From the NCBI GenBank assembly GCA_039193455.1, contig JBCCWO010000001.1, forward strand, positions 186,001 through 250,000: 64,000 bases of DNA, written 5' to 3'. Positions 19,001 to 27,330 of the stretch are shown in pieces. Both the position numbers and the translations under genes were made by a program. The notes beneath the pieces were generated by a model. The model worked only from the letters and a program-made list of their open reading frames with translations, did not search any database and was not told the origin of the DNA. Origin of the DNA: JBCBGF01 sp039193455. Lineage in GTDB: Bacteria; Pseudomonadota; Alphaproteobacteria; Rhodobacterales; Rhodobacteraceae. Within the stretch, counting starts at the first letter, position 1. Every line of letters begins with the position of its first letter.

Positions 19001-19346
19001 CGAGGCTCTGACGCTCAACCAGGGATCGGCGGTGGGGGCGTCGCTCGGCGTGTCGCTGGACGGAACCTTCGACATCGCCAATGAGGTGTTGAATATGCAA
19101 GGCGTGATTTCGCCAATCTATCTTCTAAACGCCGTTGGTCAGGTGCTGACGCGGCGGGGCGAGGGGCTGTTTGGCTTTACCTTTCGCGTCACTGGCGATG
19201 CCGATGACCCGCGCGTGTCGGTCAACCCGCTGTCGATCCTCGCCCCGGGTATGTTGCGCGAGATATTGCGCGGCGCTCCACCCGGCAGTGAAGAAGCGCG
19301 CCGTCGCCAGATCCCGACGGCCGAGGATGTGCGCGGCGATCCATGA
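16038..19346 (+). CDS. Very large AsmA-like DUF3971 protein (YhdP-type)
   Basis: An 1102-residue protein with an N-terminal membrane helix (about residues 20-45, LAVVFLVLVAGAGLLAITL), then a long periplasmic beta-rich body built from AsmA-like repeats and ending in LTPEALTLNQGSAVGASLGV and GTFDIANEVLNMQGVISPI, the AsmA_2 signature. AsmA-like/YhdP proteins are thought to form hydrophobic grooves that carry phospholipids between the inner and outer membranes. The ATG at 16038 opens a Pro/Arg-rich cytoplasmic tail. Its stop overlaps the queA start (ATGA, 19343-19346). Confidence 0.88.
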   Translation: MTESETSVEPRPRRRPVRWLAVVFLVLVAGAGLLAITLPGRLVVLPAWATAQIEERLNRGLGDSGATLGQTIVEVDRTGIPQVRLRNVALFDARDVRIATLNEVRAALSLPELMRGEVVPSDLQVSGAQITVRRSVDGTFAVSFGEGATPAMADMANAVGLVDAMFAQAPLANIARLDASDLTISLEDARSGRVWQVTDGTLRLINDADSVSVTVVSEVFNGTEDLAEVQLSFVSNKGAPGAAVGMQFSNAAAQDIALQSPALSYLGVLDAPVSGAIRTVLTGDGAIDRLAATLEIDSGALQPAVGVRPVPFNSARAYLEYDPEEQRIAFSELSVQSEALQVVGAGHAYLRDFTDGWPQSLLGQMQFEEIALTPDGMFSDPVLFDAGMADFRMRLDPFELDLGQAVLLAGEDRLAAEGRVGADDAGWKVDVDLSGDRMTPEQLMGLWPPAALPPTRAWLARNVLSGELTDIVASLRLAPELRPRAGFSFDFKDASVRYMPHMPIVTGGAGHAALVDGRYAMRLEAGQVRPAGQRPIDFTGSTLAILDVSEKIPMAELDLRGTGQLASVLTALDNHPFRILEKSGRTADLAAAAAAVEAKILFRLAKDIKVEDVAFDVAGQLTGFTSDTLVPNRLLAGESLNVRVRSNEVEVAGLATLDGVPVDAVWRQSLVAGAGDVSRVDARIGLDQVFLDTFGINLPPGTVSGRAEALVQLEVPRDGPVAFDLNSDLRGAGVQLGTIGWTKPSNTAGSLSISGSFAPEVQIDRVRLAGAGLEAEGVVSLGAGGALEAANFQTLRVGDWLSAPVRLEGRGAGVPPTVILSGGRLDLRGLSQSQGQSTGQRVPIQLALDELVVEDGIILRPFTARLTAGAGLDGEFEGRLGGRTPVRGALVPQRGRSAIRVLSDDAGAALRDAGIFRTLAGGELDLVLAPRAEEEGFDGRLSISSARLRDQPAIADLLDAISVVGLIDQLQGPGILFNTIEGRFTLTPEALTLNQGSAVGASLGVSLDGTFDIANEVLNMQGVISPIYLLNAVGQVLTRRGEGLFGFTFRVTGDADDPRVSVNPLSILAPGMLREILRGAPPGSEEARRRQIPTAEDVRGDP

Positions 19347-20398
19347 AGCTGTCTGACTTTGACTTCCATCTGCCGGAGCATTTGATCGCGACCCGGCCGG
19401 CGCGGCCACGATCATCCGCGCGCCTGCTGGTGGCGCAGGGGGACGGGATCGCGAACCGGCACGTATTCGACCTGCCCGATGTCCTGCGGCCCGGCGACCT
19501 GCTGGTTCTGAACGATACACGGGTGATCCCCGCGCGCCTGTCCGGGGTGCGCCGCCGCATCGGGGCTGAGGGCGAAACGCAGGCGCGGGTGGAGGCGACA
19601 TTGCTTGAGCCCTTGCCAGACGGCGCCTGGCGGGCATTGCTGCGACCGCTGAAAAAGGTGCGATCCGGCGAAGTCATTGTTTTCTCGGATCATCTGTCAG
19701 CGACAGTTACCGATAGGGCGGATGGCGCGGCGACGCTGGCGTTTAACCTCGCCGGTGAGGATTTCGACGCCGCACTGGGGGCCAGCGGGGCAATGCCGCT
19801 GCCGCCGTATATCGAGGCCAAGCGCCGTGCGGACGCGCAGGATCGGGAAGATTATCAGACGATCTGGGCCAAACGGACTGGGGCCGTGGCCGCGCCAACG
19901 GCATCGTTGCACTTCGACGCGGCCTTGATGGCGGCGCTGGCCGCCCGTGGCGTGCAAACCACTTACGTCACACTGCACGTCGGCGCGGGCACGTTCCTGC
20001 CAGTGAAGGTCGACGATATCAGCGACCACAAGATGCATGCCGAGTGGGGCGAGATCACCGAAACAGCCGCAGACGAGATCAATTCCACGCGCGCGTCAGG
20101 CGGGCGGATCATTCCGGTGGGCACCACGGCCCTGCGCCTGATCGAGAGTGCGGCACAGCGTGACGGGGCATTGGCGTCCTGGCTGGGCGACACGGACATT
20201 TTCATAACACCCGGCTTTCAGTTCCAGATCGCCGATGCGCTTATGACGAATTTCCATCTGCCCAAGTCCACATTGATGATGCTTGTTTCAGCACTTATGG
20301 GGCGTGAGCGGATCATGGCCATCTATGCCCATGCTATCGCGGCGGAATATCGCTTCTTCTCGTACGGAGACGCATCAATCCTGTTTCCCAAAGGTTGA
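19343..20398 (+). CDS. queA: S-adenosylmethionine:tRNA ribosyltransferase-isomerase
   Basis: QueA transfers and rearranges the ribosyl group of SAM onto preQ1 at position 34 of tRNAs with GUN anticodons to make epoxyqueuosine. The 351-residue length is standard. Conserved segments are MKLSDFDFHLPEHLIATRPA at the N-terminus, LVLNDTRVIPARLSG, YVTLHVGAGTFLPVKVDD and FHLPKSTLMMLVSALMG. The start overlaps the stop of the AsmA-like gene by 4 nt, so they are cotranscribed although functionally unrelated. A small inverted repeat (CCCGC/GCGGG) lies in the 91-bp gap before the MFS gene. Confidence 0.97.
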   Translation: MKLSDFDFHLPEHLIATRPARPRSSARLLVAQGDGIANRHVFDLPDVLRPGDLLVLNDTRVIPARLSGVRRRIGAEGETQARVEATLLEPLPDGAWRALLRPLKKVRSGEVIVFSDHLSATVTDRADGAATLAFNLAGEDFDAALGASGAMPLPPYIEAKRRADAQDREDYQTIWAKRTGAVAAPTASLHFDAALMAALAARGVQTTYVTLHVGAGTFLPVKVDDISDHKMHAEWGEITETAADEINSTRASGGRIIPVGTTALRLIESAAQRDGALASWLGDTDIFITPGFQFQIADALMTNFHLPKSTLMMLVSALMGRERIMAIYAHAIAAEYRFFSYGDASILFPKG

Positions 20399-20489
20399 AC
20401 GCGACCCCGCAACGTCGCAACAAGAACCGACAAAACGAATCCCGCAAGCTAAGCGGGTCAGAGCAGCTGCCAAGTAAGGGGCATGGCAG

Positions 20490-21779
20490 ATGATACAGGT
20501 TCTGGGTGCATCCTGGGCCCTCTTTCTGGGGCTCTTGTTGCTGATGCTGGGCAACGGCATGCAAGGCACGCTTCTGGGGATCCGGGGCGGGCTCGAAGGG
20601 TTTTCGACCTTCCAGATGTCGATCGTCATGTCGGCCTACTTTGTGGGCTTCCTTGGGGGCTCGCGCATGGCCCCAGAGCTGATCCGCCGGGTCGGGCATG
20701 TCCGGGTCTTTGCTGCTCTTGGATCTTTTGTGTCCGCCGCGCTGATCCTCTTTCCCGCGATCACCGATCCCTGGGCCTGGGCCGTCCTGCGGGTGCTGAT
20801 CGGGTTTTGCTTTTCCGGCGTCTACGTGACGGCCGAGAGCTGGTTGAACAACTCGGTCGACAACACCAATCGCGGCAAGGCGCTGTCGCTTTACGTGATT
20901 GTGCAGATGGCGGGGATCACGGCGGCGCAAGGCCTTGTGACAATGGGCGATCCCGGCGGGTTCATCCTGTTCATCATCCCATCGGTGCTCGTCTCGATCT
21001 CATTTGCGCCGATCCTTTTGTCAATCAACCCGACACCGGCGTTCGAGACCACCAAGGCGATGACCCTGCGTGAGCTCTTTCAGATCTCTCCGCTTGGGTG
21101 TGTCGGAGTGTTCTTTCTGGGTGGCGTGTTCTCGGCCCAGTTCGGTATGGCGGCGGTCTATGGCACCGAGGCGGGGCTGACGGTTGCCCAGATCTCGACC
21201 TTTATCGCGGCGATTTATGTGGGCGGGCTGCTGCTGCAGTACCCCATCGGCTGGATATCGGACCGGATGGATCGCCGCGTCCTGATCATGTTCGTCTCGC
21301 TCGGAGGTGGCGTCGCGGCGGGGATCGGGGCGCTCTTTGACAGCTTTTTCGCTGTGTTGATGGGCGTGTCGTTCTTCGTGGGTGGGCTGTCGAACCCGCT
21401 TTACGCGCTCCTGATCGCCTACACCAACGACTTCCTCGATGGTGACGATATGGCCGCCGCGTCCGGCGGGCTGATCTTTATCAACGGCTGTGGCGCGATC
21501 GCCGGGCCGGTCATCACCGGCTGGATGATGGGGGTCATCGGCCCCAATGGATTTTGGATGTTCGTAGCGCTGATGCTGACCAGCACGGCCGCCTACGCCG
21601 CATGGCGGATGACCCGCCGTCCCAGCACCGTCTCCACAGAAGAGACGGCGTCCTACGCCCCGATCACACCCGTGGCCACAGCGGTCGCGGTTGAGGTGGC
21701 GCAGGAATACTATGCAGAAAATGTCGAAGAGGCAGGCAGCGACGCTGTCGACGAAACCGCAACAATACCCCGGACGTGA
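20490..21779 (+). CDS. MFS transporter, YcaD-like
   Basis: A 429-residue, 12-helix major facilitator protein. Features: the first helix WALFLGLLLLMLGNGMQGTL, a motif-A-like loop in the C-terminal half (GWISDRMDRRVLIMFVSLGG), a cytoplasmic Thr/Ser/Glu-rich tail after about residue 370, and AESWLNNSVDNTNRGKAL in the helix 4-5 region, which is characteristic of YcaD-type members. The substrate is unknown for this subgroup. The ATG at 20490 (MIQVLGAS) fits the family start and lies 91 bp after queA. Confidence 0.85.
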   Translation: MIQVLGASWALFLGLLLLMLGNGMQGTLLGIRGGLEGFSTFQMSIVMSAYFVGFLGGSRMAPELIRRVGHVRVFAALGSFVSAALILFPAITDPWAWAVLRVLIGFCFSGVYVTAESWLNNSVDNTNRGKALSLYVIVQMAGITAAQGLVTMGDPGGFILFIIPSVLVSISFAPILLSINPTPAFETTKAMTLRELFQISPLGCVGVFFLGGVFSAQFGMAAVYGTEAGLTVAQISTFIAAIYVGGLLLQYPIGWISDRMDRRVLIMFVSLGGGVAAGIGALFDSFFAVLMGVSFFVGGLSNPLYALLIAYTNDFLDGDDMAAASGGLIFINGCGAIAGPVITGWMMGVIGPNGFWMFVALMLTSTAAYAAWRMTRRPSTVSTEETASYAPITPVATAVAVEVAQEYYAENVEEAGSDAVDETATIPRT

Positions 21780-21859
21780 CCATCTGACCATTGAGGTAAT
21801 CTAAAAGTTTTGTAACGGTCGGAAATGTCTGGGGGAGTTAGAGTAGAGGACCCTGTTCA

Positions 21860-22441
21860 ATGGTAAACCCGGAAGACGTGTTGTCCTACTGGCTGGATCA
21901 GGTGGGGCCAAAGAATTGGTATACGGGCGGCGAAGCCCTTGATGCCGAAATCTGTGAAGTGTTTGAGACGACGTGGGACGCTGCTTGCGAGGGGGCGCTG
22001 TCACTGTGGCTGACGTATCCAAGCGGGACGCTGGCCTATGTCATTCTGACGGACCAGTTTCCGCGGAATATGTTTCGCGATACGGCGAAGGCCTTTGCTA
22101 CAGATGCGGTGTCCCGCGCGGCGGCGAAGTCGGCCATCGCCAAGGGCTGGGACATGCGGATTGACGAACCCGCGCGGCAGTTCTTTTATCTGCCGCTCAT
22201 GCACTCCGAATGCCTCGCCGATCAGGAGCGGAGCGTACGTCTCATCCTGACGCGCATGCCTGAGCATGGGGAGTCGAACCTGCTGCATGCCAAGGCGCAT
22301 CGCGAAGTGATCCGCAAGTTCGGGCGCTTCCCGTATCGCAACGAGGCGCTGCACCGCGAAACGCCGGATGCAGAGCGCGCGTATTTGCAGGACGGCGGGT
22401 ACGGGTCGACGGTGCGCGAGCTTCAGGCCGAAACTGTCTAA
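21860..22441 (+). CDS. DUF924 family protein
   Basis: A 193-residue soluble protein of the DUF924 family, alpha-helical with TPR-like packing. Typical motifs are VLSYWLDQVGPKNWYTGG at the N-terminus, VILTDQFPRNMFRDTAKAFA, FFYLPLMHSECLADQERSV and FGRFPYRNEALHRETPDAE. The family is widespread but functionally uncharacterised. It is convergent with the radical SAM gene, 13 bp away. Confidence 0.9.
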   Translation: MVNPEDVLSYWLDQVGPKNWYTGGEALDAEICEVFETTWDAACEGALSLWLTYPSGTLAYVILTDQFPRNMFRDTAKAFATDAVSRAAAKSAIAKGWDMRIDEPARQFFYLPLMHSECLADQERSVRLILTRMPEHGESNLLHAKAHREVIRKFGRFPYRNEALHRETPDAERAYLQDGGYGSTVRELQAETV

Positions 22442-22454
22442 ATCCCTGGGTGGC

Positions 22455-23408
22455 CTAGGCCGAACAGCTTGCGCCACCCAGCACACAGAACTTGGCGCAA
22501 TGCGGGTGGTTGAGGTGGACCGCGCGTTCCGCCTCGGCCAGTGTCTCACCCAACTCAAATTCGGGCGTGTAGGGCAGCAACGTGCAGGCCACGACGCTTG
22601 GCTTTTCCGCCCCCTTGCGTTTGACCACCATACGGGATGATGCGCACATCACATCATCCGGCGACTTGTTGAGGATGCCCCAGCAAGCCTTTGTAATTTC
22701 AGGAACTTCAGCGGTTTCATCCATCTCGGGAAACAGAACTGTCATGCCCGGGTTCTGCGCATCGATGTCAAAGCCTTCACGCTCAAACAGCGCCGCAAAG
22801 CCCGCGCGGGATTCTGTTTCGGTCTCTTCCCACATGGTTCGGCCCGCCACCGCCATACGGATGCCTTCGTCGCGCAGCCAGCGCATGCCATCCAAGGTGC
22901 GCTCAAAACTACCCTTTCCGCGCTCTTCGTCGTGCTTTTCCGCGCTCCAGTGATCAACTGAGATCCGCAGGGTCAGCTTGGCACCATAGGCGGCCTGAAG
23001 CTTGCGCAGACCCTTCTGGACGCTGGGGCGGAGCATCGGGCGCATGGCGTTGGTGAGGATCAAGACCTCATAGCCACGGGCCAATGCCATATCGGCCATA
23101 ACGATCATGTCGGGGTTCATGAACGGCTCTCCCCCGGTAAAGCCAATCTCACCGACACCCCAGCCGCGTTGGGTCAACTGATCAAGATAGTCGCCGACCT
23201 CTGCGGCAGAGATGTACACCAGCCGGTCATTGGTGGGGGAACTTTCGATATAGCAGTTTGCGCATTCGATGTTGCACAGCGTGCCGGTGTTGAACCACAG
23301 CGTTTGTGGGTTCGACAGCTCCACATGCGCACGCGTTTCGCCTTTGGCCGTGATCTCGGGGTGTTCGAACTTGCCGTAGGGGTGAAGCGCGTTGACTGTG
23401 TCTTTCAT
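22455..23408 (-). CDS. Radical SAM protein of unknown function with C-terminal cysteine cluster
   Basis: A 317-residue radical SAM enzyme. The [4Fe-4S]/SAM motif is C45-N-I-E-C49-A-N-C52, followed by the GGEPF SAM-binding motif (TGGEPFMNPD). The C-terminal third contains further cysteines (ACWGI, MCASSR, ACTLL, and HPHCAKFCVLGGASC at the end), suggesting a SPASM- or Twitch-like auxiliary cluster. These proteins often modify peptides or cofactors, but no peptide precursor gene is next to it. It diverges from zwf; the 171-bp gap holds the zwf operator. Confidence 0.82.
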   Translation of the reverse strand: MKDTVNALHPYGKFEHPEITAKGETRAHVELSNPQTLWFNTGTLCNIECANCYIESSPTNDRLVYISAAEVGDYLDQLTQRGWGVGEIGFTGGEPFMNPDMIVMADMALARGYEVLILTNAMRPMLRPSVQKGLRKLQAAYGAKLTLRISVDHWSAEKHDEERGKGSFERTLDGMRWLRDEGIRMAVAGRTMWEETETESRAGFAALFEREGFDIDAQNPGMTVLFPEMDETAEVPEITKACWGILNKSPDDVMCASSRMVVKRKGAEKPSVVACTLLPYTPEFELGETLAEAERAVHLNHPHCAKFCVLGGASCSA

Positions 23409-23550
23409 CGGGCCGCCTGTTTTGACCCCTTACGGCTAAGAGGCTTTCACCACAATGAAAAGCCCGCGCCGTCTGTTTGACGCAGTTGTGAAGCATCGCG
23501 GCCATGGTACAAATGCACTAACATCTTGCCAGCGAAGGTGTTACCAGTTC

Positions 23551-23562
23551 GTTAGCGCTAAC
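23551..23562. promoter_or_regulatory. LacI-type operator palindrome upstream of zwf
   Basis: GTTAGCGCTAAC is a perfect 12-bp palindrome ending 17 bp before the zwf ATG. Its CG-centred form is typical of LacI-family operators. In Rhodobacter sphaeroides the LacI-family regulator CceR is known to repress Entner-Doudoroff genes, so CceR-like control of zwf-pgl-pgi is a reasonable inference; the site position fits repression. The regulator gene is not in the window. Confidence 0.7.
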
Positions 23563-23579
23563 ACAGTCAGGGCCTGGCC

Positions 23580-25034
23580 ATGGTATCCCGCATAATTCCC
23601 GTTGATCTGTTCGATCTTGTGATATTTGGCGGCACGGGCGATCTGGCCCGCCGCAAGATCTTTCCAGGGCTGTTTCATCGCTTTGCCGGGGGCCAGATGC
23701 CCGCCGATGCGCGCATTATTGGCGCGGCGCGTTCGACGCTCACACCCGACGCCTATCGGGCGATGATCCGCGAGGCGCTGGAAGAATTTATCCCGAAATC
23801 AGCACGCACCGAAAAGCAGGTGAAGGCCTTTCTCGCACAGGTCGAATATGTGTCCATCGATGCGACGGGCGAAGCGGGGTGGAGCGAACTACACGACCTT
23901 ATGCGCCCCAAGGTCGTCCGTGCCTTCTACTTCTCGGTCGGCCCCGGCTTGTTCGGCGCCCTGGCGGAACGCCTCCACAAGTACAGGTTGGCCAGTGGCC
24001 AATGCCGGATCGTGGTAGAAAAACCGTTCGGGCACGATCTGGACAGCGCGCGCGCGCTTAACGCTACGCTGGCGAAGTACTTCAACGAGGCGCAGATTTA
24101 CCGGATCGACCATTATCTCGGCAAAGAGACCGTGCAAAACCTGATGGCCGTGCGGTTTGGCAATATTCTGTTCGAACCGGTCTGGAACGCCCAGTACATC
24201 GATCATGTGCAGATCACGGTCGCCGAAACGGTCGGGGTCGGCGGGCGTGGCGGCTATTACGACAAGTCCGGCGCCATGCGGGACATGATCCAGAACCACC
24301 TGATGCAGCTTTTGTGCCTGACGGCGATGGAGCCGCCTTCGAAATTCGATCCCGATGCGGTCCGCGACGAAAAGCTCAAGGTGATCCGCGCGCTCGATCC
24401 GGTGCAAACGTCCGACATTGTGCGCGGGCAATATGGCGGCGATGACGATGACGTGGGCTATGTTGAGCATGCCGAAAACCCCGACAGCATCACGGAAAGC
24501 TTCATCGCCATGAAGCTGCATATCTCGAACTGGCGTTGGAACGGGACGCCGTTCTACCTGCGGACCGGTAAGCGGATGCGCGCGCGTCTGTCCGAGATTG
24601 CGGTGCGGTTCAAGGAGCCGCCGCACTCGATCTTTGGGGCGGCGGCCGGGACAAACGCCAATGAACTCACCATCCGCTTGCAACCGAACGAAGGCATGGA
24701 TCTGAGCGTCACGATCAAGGAGCCGGGCCCCGGCGGCATGCGTTTGATCGATGTGCCGCTCGATATGACCTTCGCCGACGCCTTGGGGGCCGAAGGGGCC
24801 AATGTACCCGACGCCTACGAGCGCCTGATTATGGACGTGATCCGCGGCGATCAAACGCTCTTCATGCGCGGGGACGAGGTTGAGGCCGCCTGGGCCTGGA
24901 CCGACCCGATGATCGAAGGCTGGACGACACGTGGCGAGAAGCCCAAACTGTATGAGCCGGGCTCTTCGGGCCCGGAAGATGCTCTGATGCTTTTGCACAA
25001 GGACAACCGCCGCTGGCGGGACCTCAAGATATGA
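23580..25034 (+). CDS. zwf: Glucose-6-phosphate 1-dehydrogenase
   Basis: A 484-residue enzyme oxidising glucose 6-phosphate to 6-phosphogluconolactone, the entry to the Entner-Doudoroff and pentose phosphate routes. The N-terminal dinucleotide-binding loop is FGGTGDLARRKIFPGL and the catalytic/substrate motif is RIDHYLGKETVQN. WRNxPFYLRTGK-type sequence appears as WNGTPFYLRTGKRMRARL. First gene of zwf-pgl-pgi with 4-nt overlaps or short gaps; edd and eda are not in the window. The promoter carries a LacI-type palindrome. Confidence 0.97.
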   Translation: MVSRIIPVDLFDLVIFGGTGDLARRKIFPGLFHRFAGGQMPADARIIGAARSTLTPDAYRAMIREALEEFIPKSARTEKQVKAFLAQVEYVSIDATGEAGWSELHDLMRPKVVRAFYFSVGPGLFGALAERLHKYRLASGQCRIVVEKPFGHDLDSARALNATLAKYFNEAQIYRIDHYLGKETVQNLMAVRFGNILFEPVWNAQYIDHVQITVAETVGVGGRGGYYDKSGAMRDMIQNHLMQLLCLTAMEPPSKFDPDAVRDEKLKVIRALDPVQTSDIVRGQYGGDDDDVGYVEHAENPDSITESFIAMKLHISNWRWNGTPFYLRTGKRMRARLSEIAVRFKEPPHSIFGAAAGTNANELTIRLQPNEGMDLSVTIKEPGPGGMRLIDVPLDMTFADALGAEGANVPDAYERLIMDVIRGDQTLFMRGDEVEAAWAWTDPMIEGWTTRGEKPKLYEPGSSGPEDALMLLHKDNRRWRDLKI

Positions 25035-25702
25035 GACTTGTCGAATATCCCGACCGGGAAATGATGATGATCGACCTCGCCAATCAGCTGGCGGGCGCGC
25101 TCAACAATGCCTTGCTCACGCATGATACGGCAACTTTGGCGGTGCCGGGGGGAACCACACCGGGGCCGGTTTTTGACACGCTGTGCGGGACCGATCTGCA
25201 CTGGGATAGGATCAACATCATGCTCACCGATGAACGCTGGGTGCCTGAGACGTCCGAGCGGTCGAACACCCGGCTCTTGCGCGAGCGTTTGATGGTCGAA
25301 CGAGCGGCCATGGCCCATGTTGTCCCCCTGTATCGCGAGGCGGACGCCCCAGAGGACGTCATGGAGCCTCTGACTGCTGCATTGGTGCCAAACCTGCCGA
25401 TTTCCGTCTTGCTTCTGGGAATGGGGGCTGATGGCCACTCCGCGTCGCTTTTTCCCGGGGCGGACAATCTCAATGCCGCACTTGATGACAGCGCCCCCGC
25501 ATTGATGGCGATGCGCGCGCCCGGTGCACCGGAGCCACGCGTGACGCTGACGGCGCCGGTGCTGAACGGGGCCTTGTCGAAACACGTGCTGATCGTCGGA
25601 CCCGAAAAACGCGAAGCGCTGGAGCGGGCGCGGCATGCGACGCGCTTTGATGCGCCGATCCGGGCGGTGTGGAGCGACGCGATCGTGCATTGGGCGGAGT
25701 AG
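25031..25702 (+). CDS. pgl: 6-phosphogluconolactonase
   Basis: A 223-residue enzyme hydrolysing 6-phosphogluconolactone to 6-phosphogluconate. DevB-type motifs are visible: LAVPGGTTPGPVFDTL near the N-terminus, NIMLTDERWVP, and LLLGMGADGHSASLFPGADN. The start overlaps the zwf stop (ATGA, 25031-25034), indicating translational coupling with the enzyme that makes its unstable substrate. Confidence 0.96.
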   Translation: MRLVEYPDREMMMIDLANQLAGALNNALLTHDTATLAVPGGTTPGPVFDTLCGTDLHWDRINIMLTDERWVPETSERSNTRLLRERLMVERAAMAHVVPLYREADAPEDVMEPLTAALVPNLPISVLLLGMGADGHSASLFPGADNLNAALDDSAPALMAMRAPGAPEPRVTLTAPVLNGALSKHVLIVGPEKREALERARHATRFDAPIRAVWSDAIVHWAE

Positions 25703-25707
25703 CTGGG

Positions 25708-27324
25708 ATGGGGTGGAGCGAGCTGAAATCAGCAGCGCAGGCAGCTGCGGGGCGCAACATTGCCGAGATGCTGGAAGCGCCGGGGCGTGCAGAGGCCTTC
25801 TCGATTGAGGCCGGGGACCTGCTGTTCGACTACTCCAAGACGACGATGAGCACGGCAGATCGGGATCTTCTGATCGGCATGTACGAAGAGGCCAAAGTGC
25901 CCGCGCGGCGCGAGGCGATGTTTTCGGGCAAAAAGATCAACGAAACCGAAGGACGCGCTGTCCTGCACACGGCGCTCCGCAATCTCGACGGCGGCCCGGT
26001 CTATGTCGATGGCGAAGATGTCGTGCCCGGCGTGCGCGCCACTCTTGCCGCAATGGCAAGCTTCGCGGAAGGGGTTCGCTCAGGCGCGATTACCACGGCC
26101 GGAGGGCGGCAGTTCACCGATGTGGTCAACATCGGCATCGGCGGCTCGGATCTCGGGCCCGCCATGGCCACACTGGCGCTGGCCCCGTACCACGACGGGC
26201 CGCGCTGCCATTTCGTCTCGAATGTCGATGGCGCGCATATCTATGATGTTCTGAACGGGTTATCGCCACAGACCACGCTGGTGATCGTCGCCTCGAAGAC
26301 ATTTACGACCATCGAGACGATGACCAATGCCGAAACCGCGCGCACCTGGATTGCCGGGGCCGTCGGCGGCGATGCGGCGGGCGGGCATTTTGCAGCACTC
26401 TCAAGCGCGGTGGACAAGACCGCGGCGTTCGGGATCGCGAGCGACCGGGTTTTCGGGTTCGAAGACTGGGTTGGCGGGCGCTATTCGATGTGGGGGCCAA
26501 TCGGGCTGTCCTTGATGATCGCGATTGGATCCGAGGCGTTCAGTGCGTTTTTGCGGGGCGGGCAGGCGATGGACACGCATTTCCGCGCGGCCGCACCGCT
26601 TGAAAACCTGCCTGTCATGCTGGCCCTGACCGGGCTTTGGCACCATCAGGGCTGTGGCCATCCGACCCGCGCGGTCCTGCCCTATGAACAACGGCTGGCG
26701 CGGCTCCCGGCCTATTTGCAGCAGTTGGAGATGGAGTCGAACGGCAAGGGTGTCACCATGGATGGCAGCGACGCCCCCACGGCGACCGGGCCCATCGTCT
26801 GGGGAGAGCCGGGGACGAATGGCCAGCACGCATTTTATCAGTTGATCCACCAGGGGACCGCCGTCGTGCCCTGTGAGTTCATGGTGGGGGCCACGGGGCA
26901 TCACGACGAGCTGGCCCACCAACACCGTCTCTTGGTATCAAACTGTCTGGCGCAGGCTCAGGCGCTGATGGTGGGGCGGTCGTTTGAGACAGCGCGCTCG
27001 ATGATGCAAGCGGCCGGTTTTGAGGAGTCTGAACGCGACAGACAGGCGCGCCACCGCGTGTTCACGGGAAATCGGCCTTCTACAATGCTGATATATCCGC
27101 GGCTCACGCCCTTTGTTTTGGGTCAGATCGTTGCACTTTACGAACATCGGGTGTTCGTGGAGGGGGCAATGCTGGGGATCAACTCGTACGACCAGTGGGG
27201 GGTCGAGCTTGGCAAGGAATTGGCCAAGTCGCTTGAGCCCATCGTGGCTGGAACGGCGGAGACAACGGCCCTGGACGCGTCCACTGCCCGGCTGGTGGAC
27301 ACAGTTCAACGCCACGGCGGCTAA
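25708..27324 (+). CDS. pgi: Glucose-6-phosphate isomerase
   Basis: A 538-residue phosphoglucose isomerase interconverting glucose 6-phosphate and fructose 6-phosphate. Conserved segments: VVNIGIGGSDLGPAMATLAL, the sugar-phosphate loop VASKTFTTIETMTNA, LLVSNCLAQAQALMVG, and the C-terminal lysine region GVELGKELAKSLEP. The ATG at 25708 (MGWSELKSAAQ), 5 bp after pgl, was chosen over an in-frame start inside pgl. In a Rhodobacteraceae lifestyle it would let fructose 6-phosphate feed back into zwf. It is convergent with the sulfotransferase gene with only 6 bp between stops. Confidence 0.96.
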   Translation: MGWSELKSAAQAAAGRNIAEMLEAPGRAEAFSIEAGDLLFDYSKTTMSTADRDLLIGMYEEAKVPARREAMFSGKKINETEGRAVLHTALRNLDGGPVYVDGEDVVPGVRATLAAMASFAEGVRSGAITTAGGRQFTDVVNIGIGGSDLGPAMATLALAPYHDGPRCHFVSNVDGAHIYDVLNGLSPQTTLVIVASKTFTTIETMTNAETARTWIAGAVGGDAAGGHFAALSSAVDKTAAFGIASDRVFGFEDWVGGRYSMWGPIGLSLMIAIGSEAFSAFLRGGQAMDTHFRAAAPLENLPVMLALTGLWHHQGCGHPTRAVLPYEQRLARLPAYLQQLEMESNGKGVTMDGSDAPTATGPIVWGEPGTNGQHAFYQLIHQGTAVVPCEFMVGATGHHDELAHQHRLLVSNCLAQAQALMVGRSFETARSMMQAAGFEESERDRQARHRVFTGNRPSTMLIYPRLTPFVLGQIVALYEHRVFVEGAMLGINSYDQWGVELGKELAKSLEPIVAGTAETTALDASTARLVDTVQRHGG

Positions 27325-27330
27325 GCCGTA

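Noticed and set aside
23889..24998. 369-codon minus-strand frame
   Set aside because: Antisense of zwf, with shadow-frame composition and no ribosome binding site.
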